Below are positions 1 through 5,528 of a DNA stretch of 6,720 bases, in pieces. The translations under genes and the position numbers were made by a program. The stretch's first letter is position 1; every line of letters begins with the position of its first letter. The stretch spans positions 1 through 6,720 of the forward strand of contig JAEWVY010000189.1 of assembly GCA_023396625.1 (NCBI GenBank), read 5' to 3'. Below the pieces are notes generated by a model. It had not been told where the DNA came from. It worked only from the letters and a program-made list of their open reading frames with translations, and did no database searches. The stretch is from Pseudomonadota bacterium (GTDB lineage Bacteria > Pseudomonadota > Gammaproteobacteria > Burkholderiales > Burkholderiaceae_C).

Positions 1-133
1 CGCTGAAGGACGAAATCCAGATCGTCCGGCGGCGTTGCGCCCGGTCGAATCCTTGCGTGTAGTGAATGAAAAAGGGCACGATGGCCAGGGGGTTGACAAT
101 GGCCAGCAAGGTGATGAGGGGCTTGAAATCCAT
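1..133 (-). CDS. MarC-family integral membrane protein, N-terminal fragment
   Basis: The minus strand reads from an ATG at 133-131 off the left edge without a stop, giving 44 residues. The start is MDFKPLITLLAIVNPLAIVP, followed by a short hydrophobic stretch and the charged FDRAQRRRT segment. A hydrophobic first helix containing an AIVNP-type motif, then a polar loop after 'PFF', is typical of the N-terminus of the MarC (UPF0056) family. These are inner-membrane proteins of about 200 residues with six predicted helices. MarC was once linked to multiple antibiotic resistance, but its function remains unclear. No strong Shine-Dalgarno is visible upstream; a weak GGG lies just before the start, and no other in-frame start is close. 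Only the first helix and loop are seen, so the family call rests on a short stretch. The gene is divergent from the isomerase gene at 398. Confidence 0.72.
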   Translation of the reverse strand, partial: MDFKPLITLLAIVNPLAIVPFFIHYTQGFDRAQRRRTIWISSFS

Positions 134-397
134 GCGCCCGAGTCTCGCACAGGGCGGGCCGGGTGTCATGCTGACTCCAACCCCCGGCGGATCGATGGTT
201 GGTGGGGCGATGGCGAGCCATCATGAACCCGGGAAATAGGCCGTCTGGAGACACGGGGACGCCATTTTTGAAACCAAGCGACATCCACATGAAGTGAGCA
301 GGCTTTCAGGGGATGCGTACTTGCCCTGCAGGAAGTCCGAAGTCGCGGTACAAACACCGTCGAAAGCCGATTCGCCAGACGTACCGAGGAGACCATC
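134..397. other. Divergent intergenic region between marC-like and isomerase genes
   Basis: This 264-bp stretch holds no open frame that looks like a real protein. It must carry the promoters of the two divergent genes, but I find no convincing -35/-10 pair on either strand. The only clear structure is the 14-bp perfect inverted repeat GATGGC-GA-GCCATC at 209-222. The Shine-Dalgarno GAGGAG of the plus-strand gene lies at 386-391, six bases before its ATG. Confidence 0.5.
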
Positions 398-1006
398 ATG
401 CGCCCAGTCGTGGACTACTACTTTGCCCCTCAAAGCCCCTGGACCTACCTGGGTCATGCGCATTTTCGAGCCATCCTGCGCGCCTGCGACGCGCAGGTGC
501 GTGTGTTGCCCGTCGATCTCGGGGGTAAGGTGTTTCCGATATCGGGGGGCTTGCCGCTAGGTCAGCGGGCACCTCAGCGCCAGGCCTACCGTCTGGTGGA
601 ACTCAGGCGTTATTCCGAATACCTGGGTGCGCCGCTGAATGTGCAGCCGAGATACTTTCCCGTCCAGGGGGATGATGCGGCGCGGCTCATCGTTGCCGTG
701 GACATGTTCGACGGCGCGGACGCTGCGCTGGCCATGACGGGCGCCATTCTTGCGGCTTGCTGGACACAGGAGCGCAACATAGCCGACGAAAGGGTGCTGG
801 CCGAATTGCTGGCTGAGCAGGGCCTCAAGGCCGAACGCCTGGCCCAGGCGCGTCGGCAGGACGTGCAGGAGCGGTACGAGGCGAACACGGAAGCGGCCAT
901 TGCCGCAGGGGTGTTTGGCGCACCGAGCTATGTCATCGACGGGGAAATATTCTGGGGGCAGGACCGGCTTGACTTTGTCGAACGCAAACTGCGCGCCGCG
1001 GAGTGA
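398..1006 (+). CDS. 2-hydroxychromene-2-carboxylate isomerase / DsbA-like (kappa-GST) protein
   Basis: The 202-residue protein has the usual length and both end motifs of the HCCA isomerase family, a glutathione-dependent branch of the DsbA/kappa-GST thioredoxin fold. Residues 6-19 (DYYFAPQSPWTYLG) form the first strand and active-site loop. Ser13 sits where family members carry the serine that activates the glutathione thiol. Residues 173-195 carry the C-terminal signature (FGAPSYVIDG followed by FWGQDRLDFVE), including the cis-proline loop. The first strand and its loop are followed by an all-helical insert (about 65-160), as expected. In naphthalene degradation this enzyme isomerises 2-hydroxychromene-2-carboxylate to trans-o-hydroxybenzylidenepyruvate. 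No aromatic-catabolism gene lies nearby, so the true substrate here is unknown; a general GSH-dependent isomerase or transferase role is equally possible. The ATG is supported by GAGGAG six bases upstream. It stands alone, convergent with the LysR gene. Confidence 0.88.
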   Translation: MRPVVDYYFAPQSPWTYLGHAHFRAILRACDAQVRVLPVDLGGKVFPISGGLPLGQRAPQRQAYRLVELRRYSEYLGAPLNVQPRYFPVQGDDAARLIVAVDMFDGADAALAMTGAILAACWTQERNIADERVLAELLAEQGLKAERLAQARRQDVQERYEANTEAAIAAGVFGAPSYVIDGEIFWGQDRLDFVERKLRAAE

Positions 1007-1199
1007 CGGGGGCCGCATGGTGGTGGCTTTCGCCGGAACGGGGGTGTGACCACAGGAGGGCCGACGAACCTCACTGCCGCTGGGGGCTGGTTTTCTGCCG
1101 ATGTGGCTTTGCCCGGCGAGGTGCCGCGGGGTGTGATCGTCGAGGTGCAGGCAATCTTCGGTGTCAACGTTCACGTCCACAAGACGGTGGCGGCCCGTG

Positions 1200-2090
1200 T
1201 CATTCGGGCGTGTGCCAACGTTCTTCCAGCAGGGCGAGCAGGGCTTTCAAGGCGGCGCTGTTGTGGCGGCGCTGGGTGTAGGCCGCGTAGAGCCACACAT
1301 CGCGCGAGGAATATCCAGGCAACACGGCCTGCAAGGCGCCACGGTCCAGGTAGGGCTGCAGAAGCAGGCGTGGCAGGCAGACCACACCCTGGCCGTGCAG
1401 GGCCATGCCGACGAGGGCGTCCGCGTCGGTGGCGTCCAGGCGGCTCCTGAGCTCCACGGTGTGGGGCTGGCCGTCGATCTCGAAACGCCATTCGGGGTGG
1501 CCGCCCATCAGTGAATACGTGAGCGCATCGTGGTCCGACAGTGCGTCGACGTGTTCCGGCGTGCCGCGGCGCTTCCAATAGTCGGGGCTGGCGGCGACCA
1601 CGAATTCCACCCGCTGCAGCTTGCGCACGATCAGGTTGGCGTCGCCGATGCGGCCCACGCGCAGCGCCAGGTCGATGCCGTCCTCCACCAGATCCACCAT
1701 GCGGTTGTCCAGATGCAGGCTCACACTGACCGCGGGGTGGCGCGTCATGAATTCACTCAGCAGCGCGGGCAATTCGGTTTGGGTCAGGCCGTGCGGCGCG
1801 GTGACCCGAAGCCGGCCCGAGGGCTCGCGTGCGCGGCCCCGCAGTTCGTCCCGGGTGAGGTTGATCATTTCCATCAACGGCGTGCTGCGCTCCAGCAGGA
1901 GGTGGCCCGCGTCGGTCAGGCTGACGCTGCGGGTGCTCCGATTGAACAGACGCACGCCGAGGCGGGTCTCCAATTCGGCGACGTATTTGCTGACATTGGC
2001 CTTGGAGACGGAAAGGGCGCGTGCCGCGCCGGAAAAGCTGCCGCGGCGGGCCACTTCCTGGAAGGTGAGGATGAGTTCGATCGTGTCCAT
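1200..2090 (-). CDS. LysR-family transcriptional regulator (CrgA-like)
   Basis: The 296-residue protein has the standard LysR length and layout. The N-terminal winged helix-turn-helix spans about residues 1-60: the recognition region is GSFSGAARALSVSKANVSKY at 17-36 and the wing is LFNRSTRSVSLTDAG at 48-62. A linker helix leads to SGRLRV (91-96), where the periplasmic-binding-protein-like effector domain begins; it runs to about 290. The motifs PALLSEFMTRHPAVSV and DLALRVGRIGD are typical of the CrgA-like subgroup common in beta- and gammaproteobacteria. The start ATG is preceded by AGGAAAC, a good ribosome-binding site. It is divergent from the exported-protein gene at 2212, the classical arrangement for a LysR protein controlling its neighbour and itself. 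It is convergent with the isomerase gene, with 193 bp between the stops and no clear terminator in that gap. The effector cannot be predicted. Confidence 0.95.
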   Translation of the reverse strand: MDTIELILTFQEVARRGSFSGAARALSVSKANVSKYVAELETRLGVRLFNRSTRSVSLTDAGHLLLERSTPLMEMINLTRDELRGRAREPSGRLRVTAPHGLTQTELPALLSEFMTRHPAVSVSLHLDNRMVDLVEDGIDLALRVGRIGDANLIVRKLQRVEFVVAASPDYWKRRGTPEHVDALSDHDALTYSLMGGHPEWRFEIDGQPHTVELRSRLDATDADALVGMALHGQGVVCLPRLLLQPYLDRGALQAVLPGYSSRDVWLYAAYTQRRHNSAALKALLALLEERWHTPE

Positions 2091-2211
2091 TGTTTCCTGT
2101 ACGAAAACGGCGTGCTTCGATTTGGCCGTGTTTAAACGCGAGATGTCGGGAGCAACTGGAACCTACAAGACGGGCAATGTTGCACCGCTTGCACTTTCAA
2201 AGGAGTTCATC
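2091..2211. promoter_or_regulatory. Shared control region with LysR operator candidate
   Basis: This 121-bp region separates the 5' ends of the divergent LysR and exported-protein genes. It contains the 14-bp near-palindrome CGTGTTTAAACGCG at 2127-2140, with one mismatched pair. Its centre GTTTAAAC is perfectly symmetric, and T-rich and A-rich half-sites suit a LysR T-N11-A-type operator. It lies 37 bp before the LysR ATG and 72 bp before the other ATG. No good -35/-10 pair is obvious on either strand. The AAAGGAG at 2199-2205 is a strong ribosome-binding site for the plus-strand gene. The operator assignment is an inference from symmetry and position. Confidence 0.45.
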
Positions 2212-2532
2212 ATGACATCATCGAAATTTGCCGTTGCCTCTCTGATTGCCCTTGGCTCGCTGGTGGCCGGGACCGCTCAGGCGGGCACCGCACTGCCTTA
2301 CGCGGGTGAGGCGCCGTTCGCCGTGATCGATTCGACACCCTCGGTCGCTTCGCGTTCCATGGTCCGCGAAGCGGCTGTGCAGGGTTTCAGCCAGATCGAT
2401 ACGGGCGACGTGGTCCACATGGTGGCCCCGAAGGCCGACACGCTGGCGACGCTGAGCCGTGCCGATGTGCGCGCCCAGGCCCAACAGGCCGTTCGCTCGG
2501 GCCACGGTCCGGCGGCAGGCGAGCACAGCTGA
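2212..2532 (+). CDS. Small exported protein, DUF4148-like
   Basis: The gene encodes 106 residues. Residues 1-24 form a clear Sec signal peptide: Lys5, a hydrophobic core (FAVASLIALGSLVAG), then TAQA before Gly25, so cleavage after Ala24 is predicted. The mature protein of about 82 residues is Ala/Val/Ser-rich, has no cysteine and shows no membrane segment, so a periplasmic location is likely. Two segments look alike: SRSMVREAAVQ (48-58) and SRADVRAQAQQAV (about 82-94). Such SR-x-x-V-(R/K)-x-(A/E) units followed by short helices resemble the small secreted DUF4148-type proteins abundant in Burkholderiales, though I cannot confirm membership. The function of such proteins is unknown. The start is fixed by AAAGGAG six bases upstream; the same frame is open much further 5' only because of the antisense of the LysR gene. 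It is probably controlled by the divergent LysR regulator. Confidence 0.8.
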   Translation: MTSSKFAVASLIALGSLVAGTAQAGTALPYAGEAPFAVIDSTPSVASRSMVREAAVQGFSQIDTGDVVHMVAPKADTLATLSRADVRAQAQQAVRSGHGPAAGEHS

Positions 2533-2593
2533 TCAGCCACGCGCCCGGGTCTCGCGGCGCTCGCGTTGCTACGTGGCGTATCGCGCGGCGGGC

Positions 2594-3727
2594 TCAGCGG
2601 CCCGTGCGCGCAAGGTAGCGCTTGCGCCAGAACACCAGTGCCGTCGCCAGGGCCACGAGCAGCATCAGCGTCACGGTCCACCAGAAGGCGGCCTGGTGGT
2701 GGATCAGTGGCATGAACTCGAAGTTCATGCCGAAAAAGCCGGTGATCAGGTTCAGCGGCAGGAAAATGGCCGTGACCGCAGTCAAGGTCCGCATGATGTC
2801 GTTGGCGCGGTTGCCCTGCACGGAGAAGTGCATCTGCACCGCGGTCTCGGCGATGTGCTCGAGGCGGTTGACGTGCCGTGCCACGCGCTCGATGTGTTCG
2901 AGCACGTCGCGGCTGCGCACAAGCAGCAGCTCATGCTCGCGCTGGGCTTCACCGTCGTCTTCGGGCAGGGCCCAGTCCTTGAGCGAACCCGTCCAGCTCA
3001 GCATGGCCGCGCGCTGCTCCTCGCAGGTGTTGTCCAGCTGGTGCAGCACCAGGCGCGCGTCGAGCAGGGCAGACCAATTGGAAAAGCGGGTGCGTGGGTC
3101 CAGCAGCTCGGTTTGCCAGTGATCGAGCTGGGTGGTGAGTTCCCGACGCAGATCCAGATAGCCGTCGACGATCTGGCTGACGATGCGCAGCATCATGTCG
3201 GCCGGGTGGGTGGGGACGCCACGCGCGCCTGCCGAGCGGGGGTCGTTGCCGCTGTCGGCGGGCGCGCGGCTGGACAGTAGCCGGGCGGCGTACTGGTCGC
3301 GAATCGCGCAGTTTTCCGGATGGACGGTCAGCAGGAGGCGTTCGAAAACGGCAAATCCCACCGGGCTGGTGTCGATGCGTCGCAGGATGGGCGGGCCGCT
3401 TCGCCGTGGCTTGGCAGGAAGCGGCGTCGCGGGGGCCCGGCCCGCCGGGGTGTCGCTGGCGCGTGCGCTCAGGCGTCGAAAGACGACCAGATCGTAGTGC
3501 GAGGTGGTGTCATGGTGCGACGGCAATTGCGCGTTCAGCAGGTCGCTGACGTGCAGGTCCACCAGCACGGATCCTGTCAGCGCCAGCAGCGTCGACTGCA
3601 GGCGGGCCAGCCCGGACTCGAATTCATCGCGTCCACAGGCGACCCAGAGGTAGCCGCCGTCGGGCAGGTGCTCCGGGAGGGTGTCGATTTCGTTTGCGCG
3701 GGCGCCGTTGATACTGAAGATGCGCAT
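2594..3727 (-). CDS. CorA-family divalent cation transporter
   Basis: The protein is 377 residues from the ATG at 3727. It has the CorA plan: a large soluble N-terminal domain (1 to about 230), a long charged stalk helix, and two C-terminal membrane segments at about 314-332 and 346-367, ending in a basic tail. The Gly-Met-Asn signature that lines the outer pore mouth is present at 333-335 (GFFGMNFEFMP). CorA pentamers conduct Mg2+ (also Co2+ and Ni2+) across the inner membrane; related ZntB proteins move Zn2+. After GMN the usual MPEL loop reads MPLI, so its acidic residue is missing and the ion specificity is uncertain. A GTG at 3736 could add three residues. Neither start has a clear Shine-Dalgarno; I chose ATG because MRIFSINGA looks like the natural beginning. 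The gene lies 77 bp downstream of hemB on the same strand. Confidence 0.9.
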   Translation of the reverse strand: MRIFSINGARANEIDTLPEHLPDGGYLWVACGRDEFESGLARLQSTLLALTGSVLVDLHVSDLLNAQLPSHHDTTSHYDLVVFRRLSARASDTPAGRAPATPLPAKPRRSGPPILRRIDTSPVGFAVFERLLLTVHPENCAIRDQYAARLLSSRAPADSGNDPRSAGARGVPTHPADMMLRIVSQIVDGYLDLRRELTTQLDHWQTELLDPRTRFSNWSALLDARLVLHQLDNTCEEQRAAMLSWTGSLKDWALPEDDGEAQREHELLLVRSRDVLEHIERVARHVNRLEHIAETAVQMHFSVQGNRANDIMRTLTAVTAIFLPLNLITGFFGMNFEFMPLIHHQAAFWWTVTLMLLVALATALVFWRKRYLARTGR

Positions 3728-3757
3728 GGAGGACACCGTGGTGGCTGGACAGGGGGA

Positions 3758-3790
3758 ATTCTAGTAAAAAATGCCTTTTCCCAGCGTCAA
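3758..3790 (-). promoter_or_regulatory. Possible weak promoter for the corA-like gene
   Basis: On the minus strand, TTGACG (3790-3785) matches the -35 consensus at five of six positions. Downstream are TACTAG (18-bp spacing, three of six -10 matches) and TAGAAT (21-bp spacing, five of six). Neither combination is ideal: the better -10 has a spacer that is too long. The stretch is AT-rich compared with its surroundings and lies between the hemB stop and the corA-like start. The channel gene may therefore have its own promoter as well as any read-through from hemB. Confidence 0.3.
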
Positions 3791-3804
3791 ATGGTCAATG
3801 TTTG

Positions 3805-4809
3805 CTATCTATTTCGAAGCAATCTGGCCGCTTCCAGCGCGAAATAGGTCAACACGCCATCGGCGCCGGCGCGCTTGAAGGCGAGCAGGCTTTCCATCAT
3901 CACGGCGTCATGGTCGAGCCAGCCGTTGTGCGCGGCGGCTTTGAGCATGGCGTATTCGCCGCTGACCTGGTAGGCAAAGGTGGGCACCTTGAATTCGTCC
4001 TTGACGCGGCGCACCACGTCCAGATAGGGCATGCCGGGCTTGACCATCACCATGTCGGCGCCTTCGGCGATGTCCATGGCCACTTCGCGCAGGGCTTCGT
4101 GGCTGTTGCCGGGGTCCATCTGATAGACCTTCTTGTTGCTCTTCCCCAGATTGCCGGCCGAGCCCACGGCGTCACGGAACGGGCCGTAGAAGGCGCTGGC
4201 GTACTTGGCGCTGTAGGCCATGATGCGGGTGTGAACCAGTCCCTTGTGTTCCAGGGCTTGGCGAATGGCGCCGATCCGGCCATCCATCATGTCGCTGGGC
4301 GCCACGATGTCCACGCCGGCTTCAGCTTGAGTCAGCGCCTGCTGGACCAGCACATCCACCGTCTCATCGTTGAGGATGTAGCCCGTGGGATCGAGCAAGC
4401 CATCTTGACCGTGGCTCGTGAAGGGGTCGAGCGCCACGTCGGTCATCACGCCGAGTTCAGGGAAATGGCTCTTGAGCGCACGCACCACGTTCGGCACGAG
4501 GCCCTGAGGATTCGTGGCTTCGCTGCCCCGCTCATCCTTCAGTTCGCCACGAATGACCGGGAACAACGCCATGACGGGGATGCCCAGTTCCACGCACTGC
4601 TCGGCCACAGGCAGCAGCAGATCCAGGCTCAGACGCTCCACGCCGGGCATGGAGGCCACGGCCTCCCGCCGTCTCGCGCCTTCGAGCACGAACACAGGAT
4701 AGATCAGATCGTCGGCCGTGACCGCGTGCTCGCGCACAAGGCGACGGGTGAAGTCGTCGCGACGCAGGCGGCGCGGACGGCCGAGGGGGTAGGGGGCAAA
4801 GCGAGTCAT
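3805..4809 (-). CDS. hemB: Delta-aminolevulinic acid dehydratase (porphobilinogen synthase)
   Basis: The 334-residue protein matches HemB over its full length. It condenses two molecules of 5-aminolevulinate to porphobilinogen in the cytoplasm, the second committed step to haem, sirohaem and other tetrapyrroles. Both Schiff-base lysines are visible: Lys202 in AYSAKYAS and Lys257 in VMVKPGMPYLD, the family signature. The metal-site segment at 124-137 reads DVALDPFTSHGQDG; zinc enzymes have cysteines there (DVCLC...HGHCG), so this is the Asp-rich, Mg-responsive type known from Pseudomonas. The N-terminal arm (PRRLRRDDFTRRLVRE) is the segment used for octamer formation. The start ATG at 4809 has no recognisable Shine-Dalgarno (the upstream bases read TTTTCCGT), but no better start is available. 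It is divergent from the candidate sRNA promoter, with 88 bp between the ATG and that -35. Confidence 0.97.
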   Translation of the reverse strand: MTRFAPYPLGRPRRLRRDDFTRRLVREHAVTADDLIYPVFVLEGARRREAVASMPGVERLSLDLLLPVAEQCVELGIPVMALFPVIRGELKDERGSEATNPQGLVPNVVRALKSHFPELGVMTDVALDPFTSHGQDGLLDPTGYILNDETVDVLVQQALTQAEAGVDIVAPSDMMDGRIGAIRQALEHKGLVHTRIMAYSAKYASAFYGPFRDAVGSAGNLGKSNKKVYQMDPGNSHEALREVAMDIAEGADMVMVKPGMPYLDVVRRVKDEFKVPTFAYQVSGEYAMLKAAAHNGWLDHDAVMMESLLAFKRAGADGVLTYFALEAARLLRNR

Positions 4810-4876
4810 ACGGAAAATTGTGCCCGATTTGCAGGATCAGGCGTTTCCCGGCACGCCCTTGAGTTGTGGCGGCAAG

Positions 4877-4894
4877 AGGCGGGTCAGCCCGCTT
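4877..4894. repeat. Inverted repeat between hemB and the sRNA promoter
   Basis: The core GCGGG-TCAG-CCCGC at 4879-4892 has perfect 5-bp arms. Including one G-U and one A-T pair, the symmetry extends to 4877-4894. It ends three bases before the -35 of the plus-strand sRNA promoter and lies about 70-85 bp upstream of the hemB ATG. It could be an operator for either divergent unit or a hairpin in the hemB leader. No factor can be named. Confidence 0.4.
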
Positions 4895-4897
4895 GTC

Positions 4898-4926
4898 TTG
4901 AAATCTGCGTTGCAGTTTGATACATT
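4898..4926 (+). promoter_or_regulatory. Sigma-70-type promoter of the candidate sRNA
   Basis: TTGAAA (4898-4903) and TACATT (4921-4926) are separated by exactly 17 bp. The -10 is preceded by TG at 4918-4919, one base before the hexamer, as in an extended -10 promoter. The -35 matches consensus at five of six positions and the -10 at four of six. This is the best promoter-like sequence in the window. The expected start of transcription is near 4932-4934. No credible coding sequence follows before the terminator at 5003-5030. Confidence 0.65.
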
Positions 4927-4932
4927 ACGGAT

Positions 4933-5030
4933 GGGCGGTTTGACGCCCCCCGCTTTTCCTCCCTGAGCGGGGCCTTGATGTGTGACAGCAAAAAGGCTTG
5001 TTGCCCCAGCCTCGTGCTGGGGCTTTTTTT
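4933..5030 (+). ncRNA. Candidate small regulatory RNA with CU-rich loop
   Basis: About 98 nt lie between a good promoter (4898-4926) and a strong intrinsic terminator (5003-5030), with no plausible ORF. Visible helices in order are as follows. Stem 1 is GGGCG (4933-4937) with CGCCC (4944-4948). Stem 2 is CCCCGCT (4948-4954) with AGCGGGG (4966-4972), closing an 11-nt loop TTTCCTCCCTG. A weaker stem is GCCTT (4972-4976) with AAGGC (4993-4997), and the last is the terminator hairpin. The stem-2 loop exposes CCUCC, the same core as the 16S rRNA anti-Shine-Dalgarno, so it could pair with ribosome-binding sites of mRNAs. CU-rich loops of this kind occur in known trans-acting sRNAs of alpha- and betaproteobacteria. 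The 3' poly-U tail would suit Hfq binding. Identity with a known family is unverified, and expression is inferred. Confidence 0.6.
5003..5030 (+). terminator. Strong rho-independent terminator of the candidate sRNA
   Basis: A perfect 8-bp GC-rich stem, GCCCCAGC (5003-5010) and GCTGGGGC (5016-5023), encloses the loop CTCGT and is followed by seven T residues (5024-5030). The U-tract is on the plus strand only: in the opposite direction the hairpin is followed by AACAAGCC, so it does not serve minus-strand genes. The inverted-repeat end of the ISL3 remnant begins at the next base. Confidence 0.92.
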
Positions 5031-5057
5031 GGTTCTTCCCGGATTACCGGGGAAGGC
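5031..5057 (+). repeat. Terminal inverted repeat, transposase 3' end
   Basis: Read inward, the end begins GGTTCTTCCCGGATTACCGG. It matches the inward reading of the opposite end at 20 of 27 positions; identical blocks are the first 8 bases, CGGA at 10-13 and CCGGGG at 17-22. It directly abuts the T-tract of the sRNA terminator. Confidence 0.8.
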
Positions 5058-5456
5058 GGCCCTGATCTTGAGGAAGAAGTAGTCGGTGCCGCGGTATCCG
5101 GAGGCCTGCCGCTTGATCAACTTGATCTTGTTGTTGATGCCTTCGAGCTGGCCGGTGTGCATGGGCCAGCGCACACGCGAGACGATGCCGCGCCAGAAGG
5201 GGCGCAGGTGCGCGGCGAACCGAGCATCGCCGCCACATGCTTGACCGGCAATTGAGCGCACCACCGGTGCCACCGCCTGCGCCAGCCGCCGGGTCATGCG
5301 GGCATGGCGGTCGAACCAGGCTACCTGCTGCATGCCCGTGCCGTATCGCTAGCAGCACACCCGCCGCAACTGCACCCGCACCACCGCGTCTTCGGCCTGC
5401 AGGTCGGCCACACGAAATCCCTCCCAGAACGGGAGACTGGCTCTATCCTCTTGCAT
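5037..5456 (-). pseudogene. ISL3-family transposase remnant, deleted and nonsense-mutated
   Basis: One reading frame from ATG at 5456 gives MQEDRASLPFWEGFRVADLQ and VVRVQLRRVCC, then an in-frame TAG (5351-5349). It continues RYGTGMQQVAWFDRHARM. The first part resembles the ISL3 N-terminus. The zinc-ribbon cysteines are mostly gone, so RRVCC-stop-RYG looks like the second half of that ribbon after a deletion. WFDRHARMTRRLAQAV matches the helix-turn-helix entry. Shortly after, the frame jumps to the extreme C-terminus: FWRGIVSRVRWPMHTG, QLEGINNKIKLIKRQASGY, then FFLKIRAAFPGNP. The central RNase-H-like region with the catalytic aspartates is missing; the Glu of the LEGINN motif, which I take to be the third catalytic residue, remains. 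The expected stop after FPGNP is GGA, one base from TGA, so the frame reads through the inverted repeat to a stop at 4886-4884. The product cannot be an active transposase. Confidence 0.85.
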
Positions 5457-5480
5457 CCGAGCGGTGCCCTCTGCACGTTG

Positions 5481-5503
5481 ATGATTGGTCGCACAACCAT
5501 CAT
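5481..5503. repeat. Imperfect palindrome inside the ISL3 remnant
   Basis: ATGATTGGT (5481-5489) and ACCATCAT (5496-5503) are inverted copies with one bulged base around a 6-base centre. It lies 25 bp upstream of the transposase-remnant ATG, between that start and the nearer terminal repeat. It could be a transposase-binding or leader structure of the original element; no function can be assigned. Confidence 0.35.
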
Positions 5504-5528
5504 GGCCGAGTCAGCACCGCTCTTCTTG

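Noticed and set aside
557..1180. Minus-strand open frame of about 207 codons opposite the isomerase gene
   Set aside because: It is the antisense of a well-supported isomerase gene; the part beyond it (1007-1180) has no recognisable motif. The 1007-1199 gap seems to hold no gene and no clear terminator.
1530..2135. Plus-strand frames opposite the LysR gene, one continuous with the small exported protein
   Set aside because: These are antisense shadows. The exported protein's true start is the ATG at 2212, fixed by AAAGGAG and the signal peptide.
2536..2577. GCCACG/CGTGGC inverted repeat between the convergent exported-protein and CorA genes as a terminator
   Set aside because: The 6-bp arms are 30 bases apart, the centre does not fold well and no T-tract follows on either strand. 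A bidirectional terminator is possible but not supported.
3764..3780. A6 tract (T6 on the minus strand) after hemB as an intrinsic terminator
   Set aside because: No GC-rich hairpin precedes it; the only pairing is AAAA with TTTT, so it is more likely an AT-rich promoter region.
3802..4920. Long plus-strand open frame (372 codons) opposite hemB
   Set aside because: It is antisense to hemB, His/Val/Gly-rich in the way high-GC shadow frames are, and has no recognisable domain or ribosome-binding site.
4931..5030. A small protein encoded by the plus-strand transcript downstream of the 4898-4926 promoter
   Set aside because: No start codon with a ribosome-binding site opens a frame of useful length there, and the sequence is dominated by stable helices.
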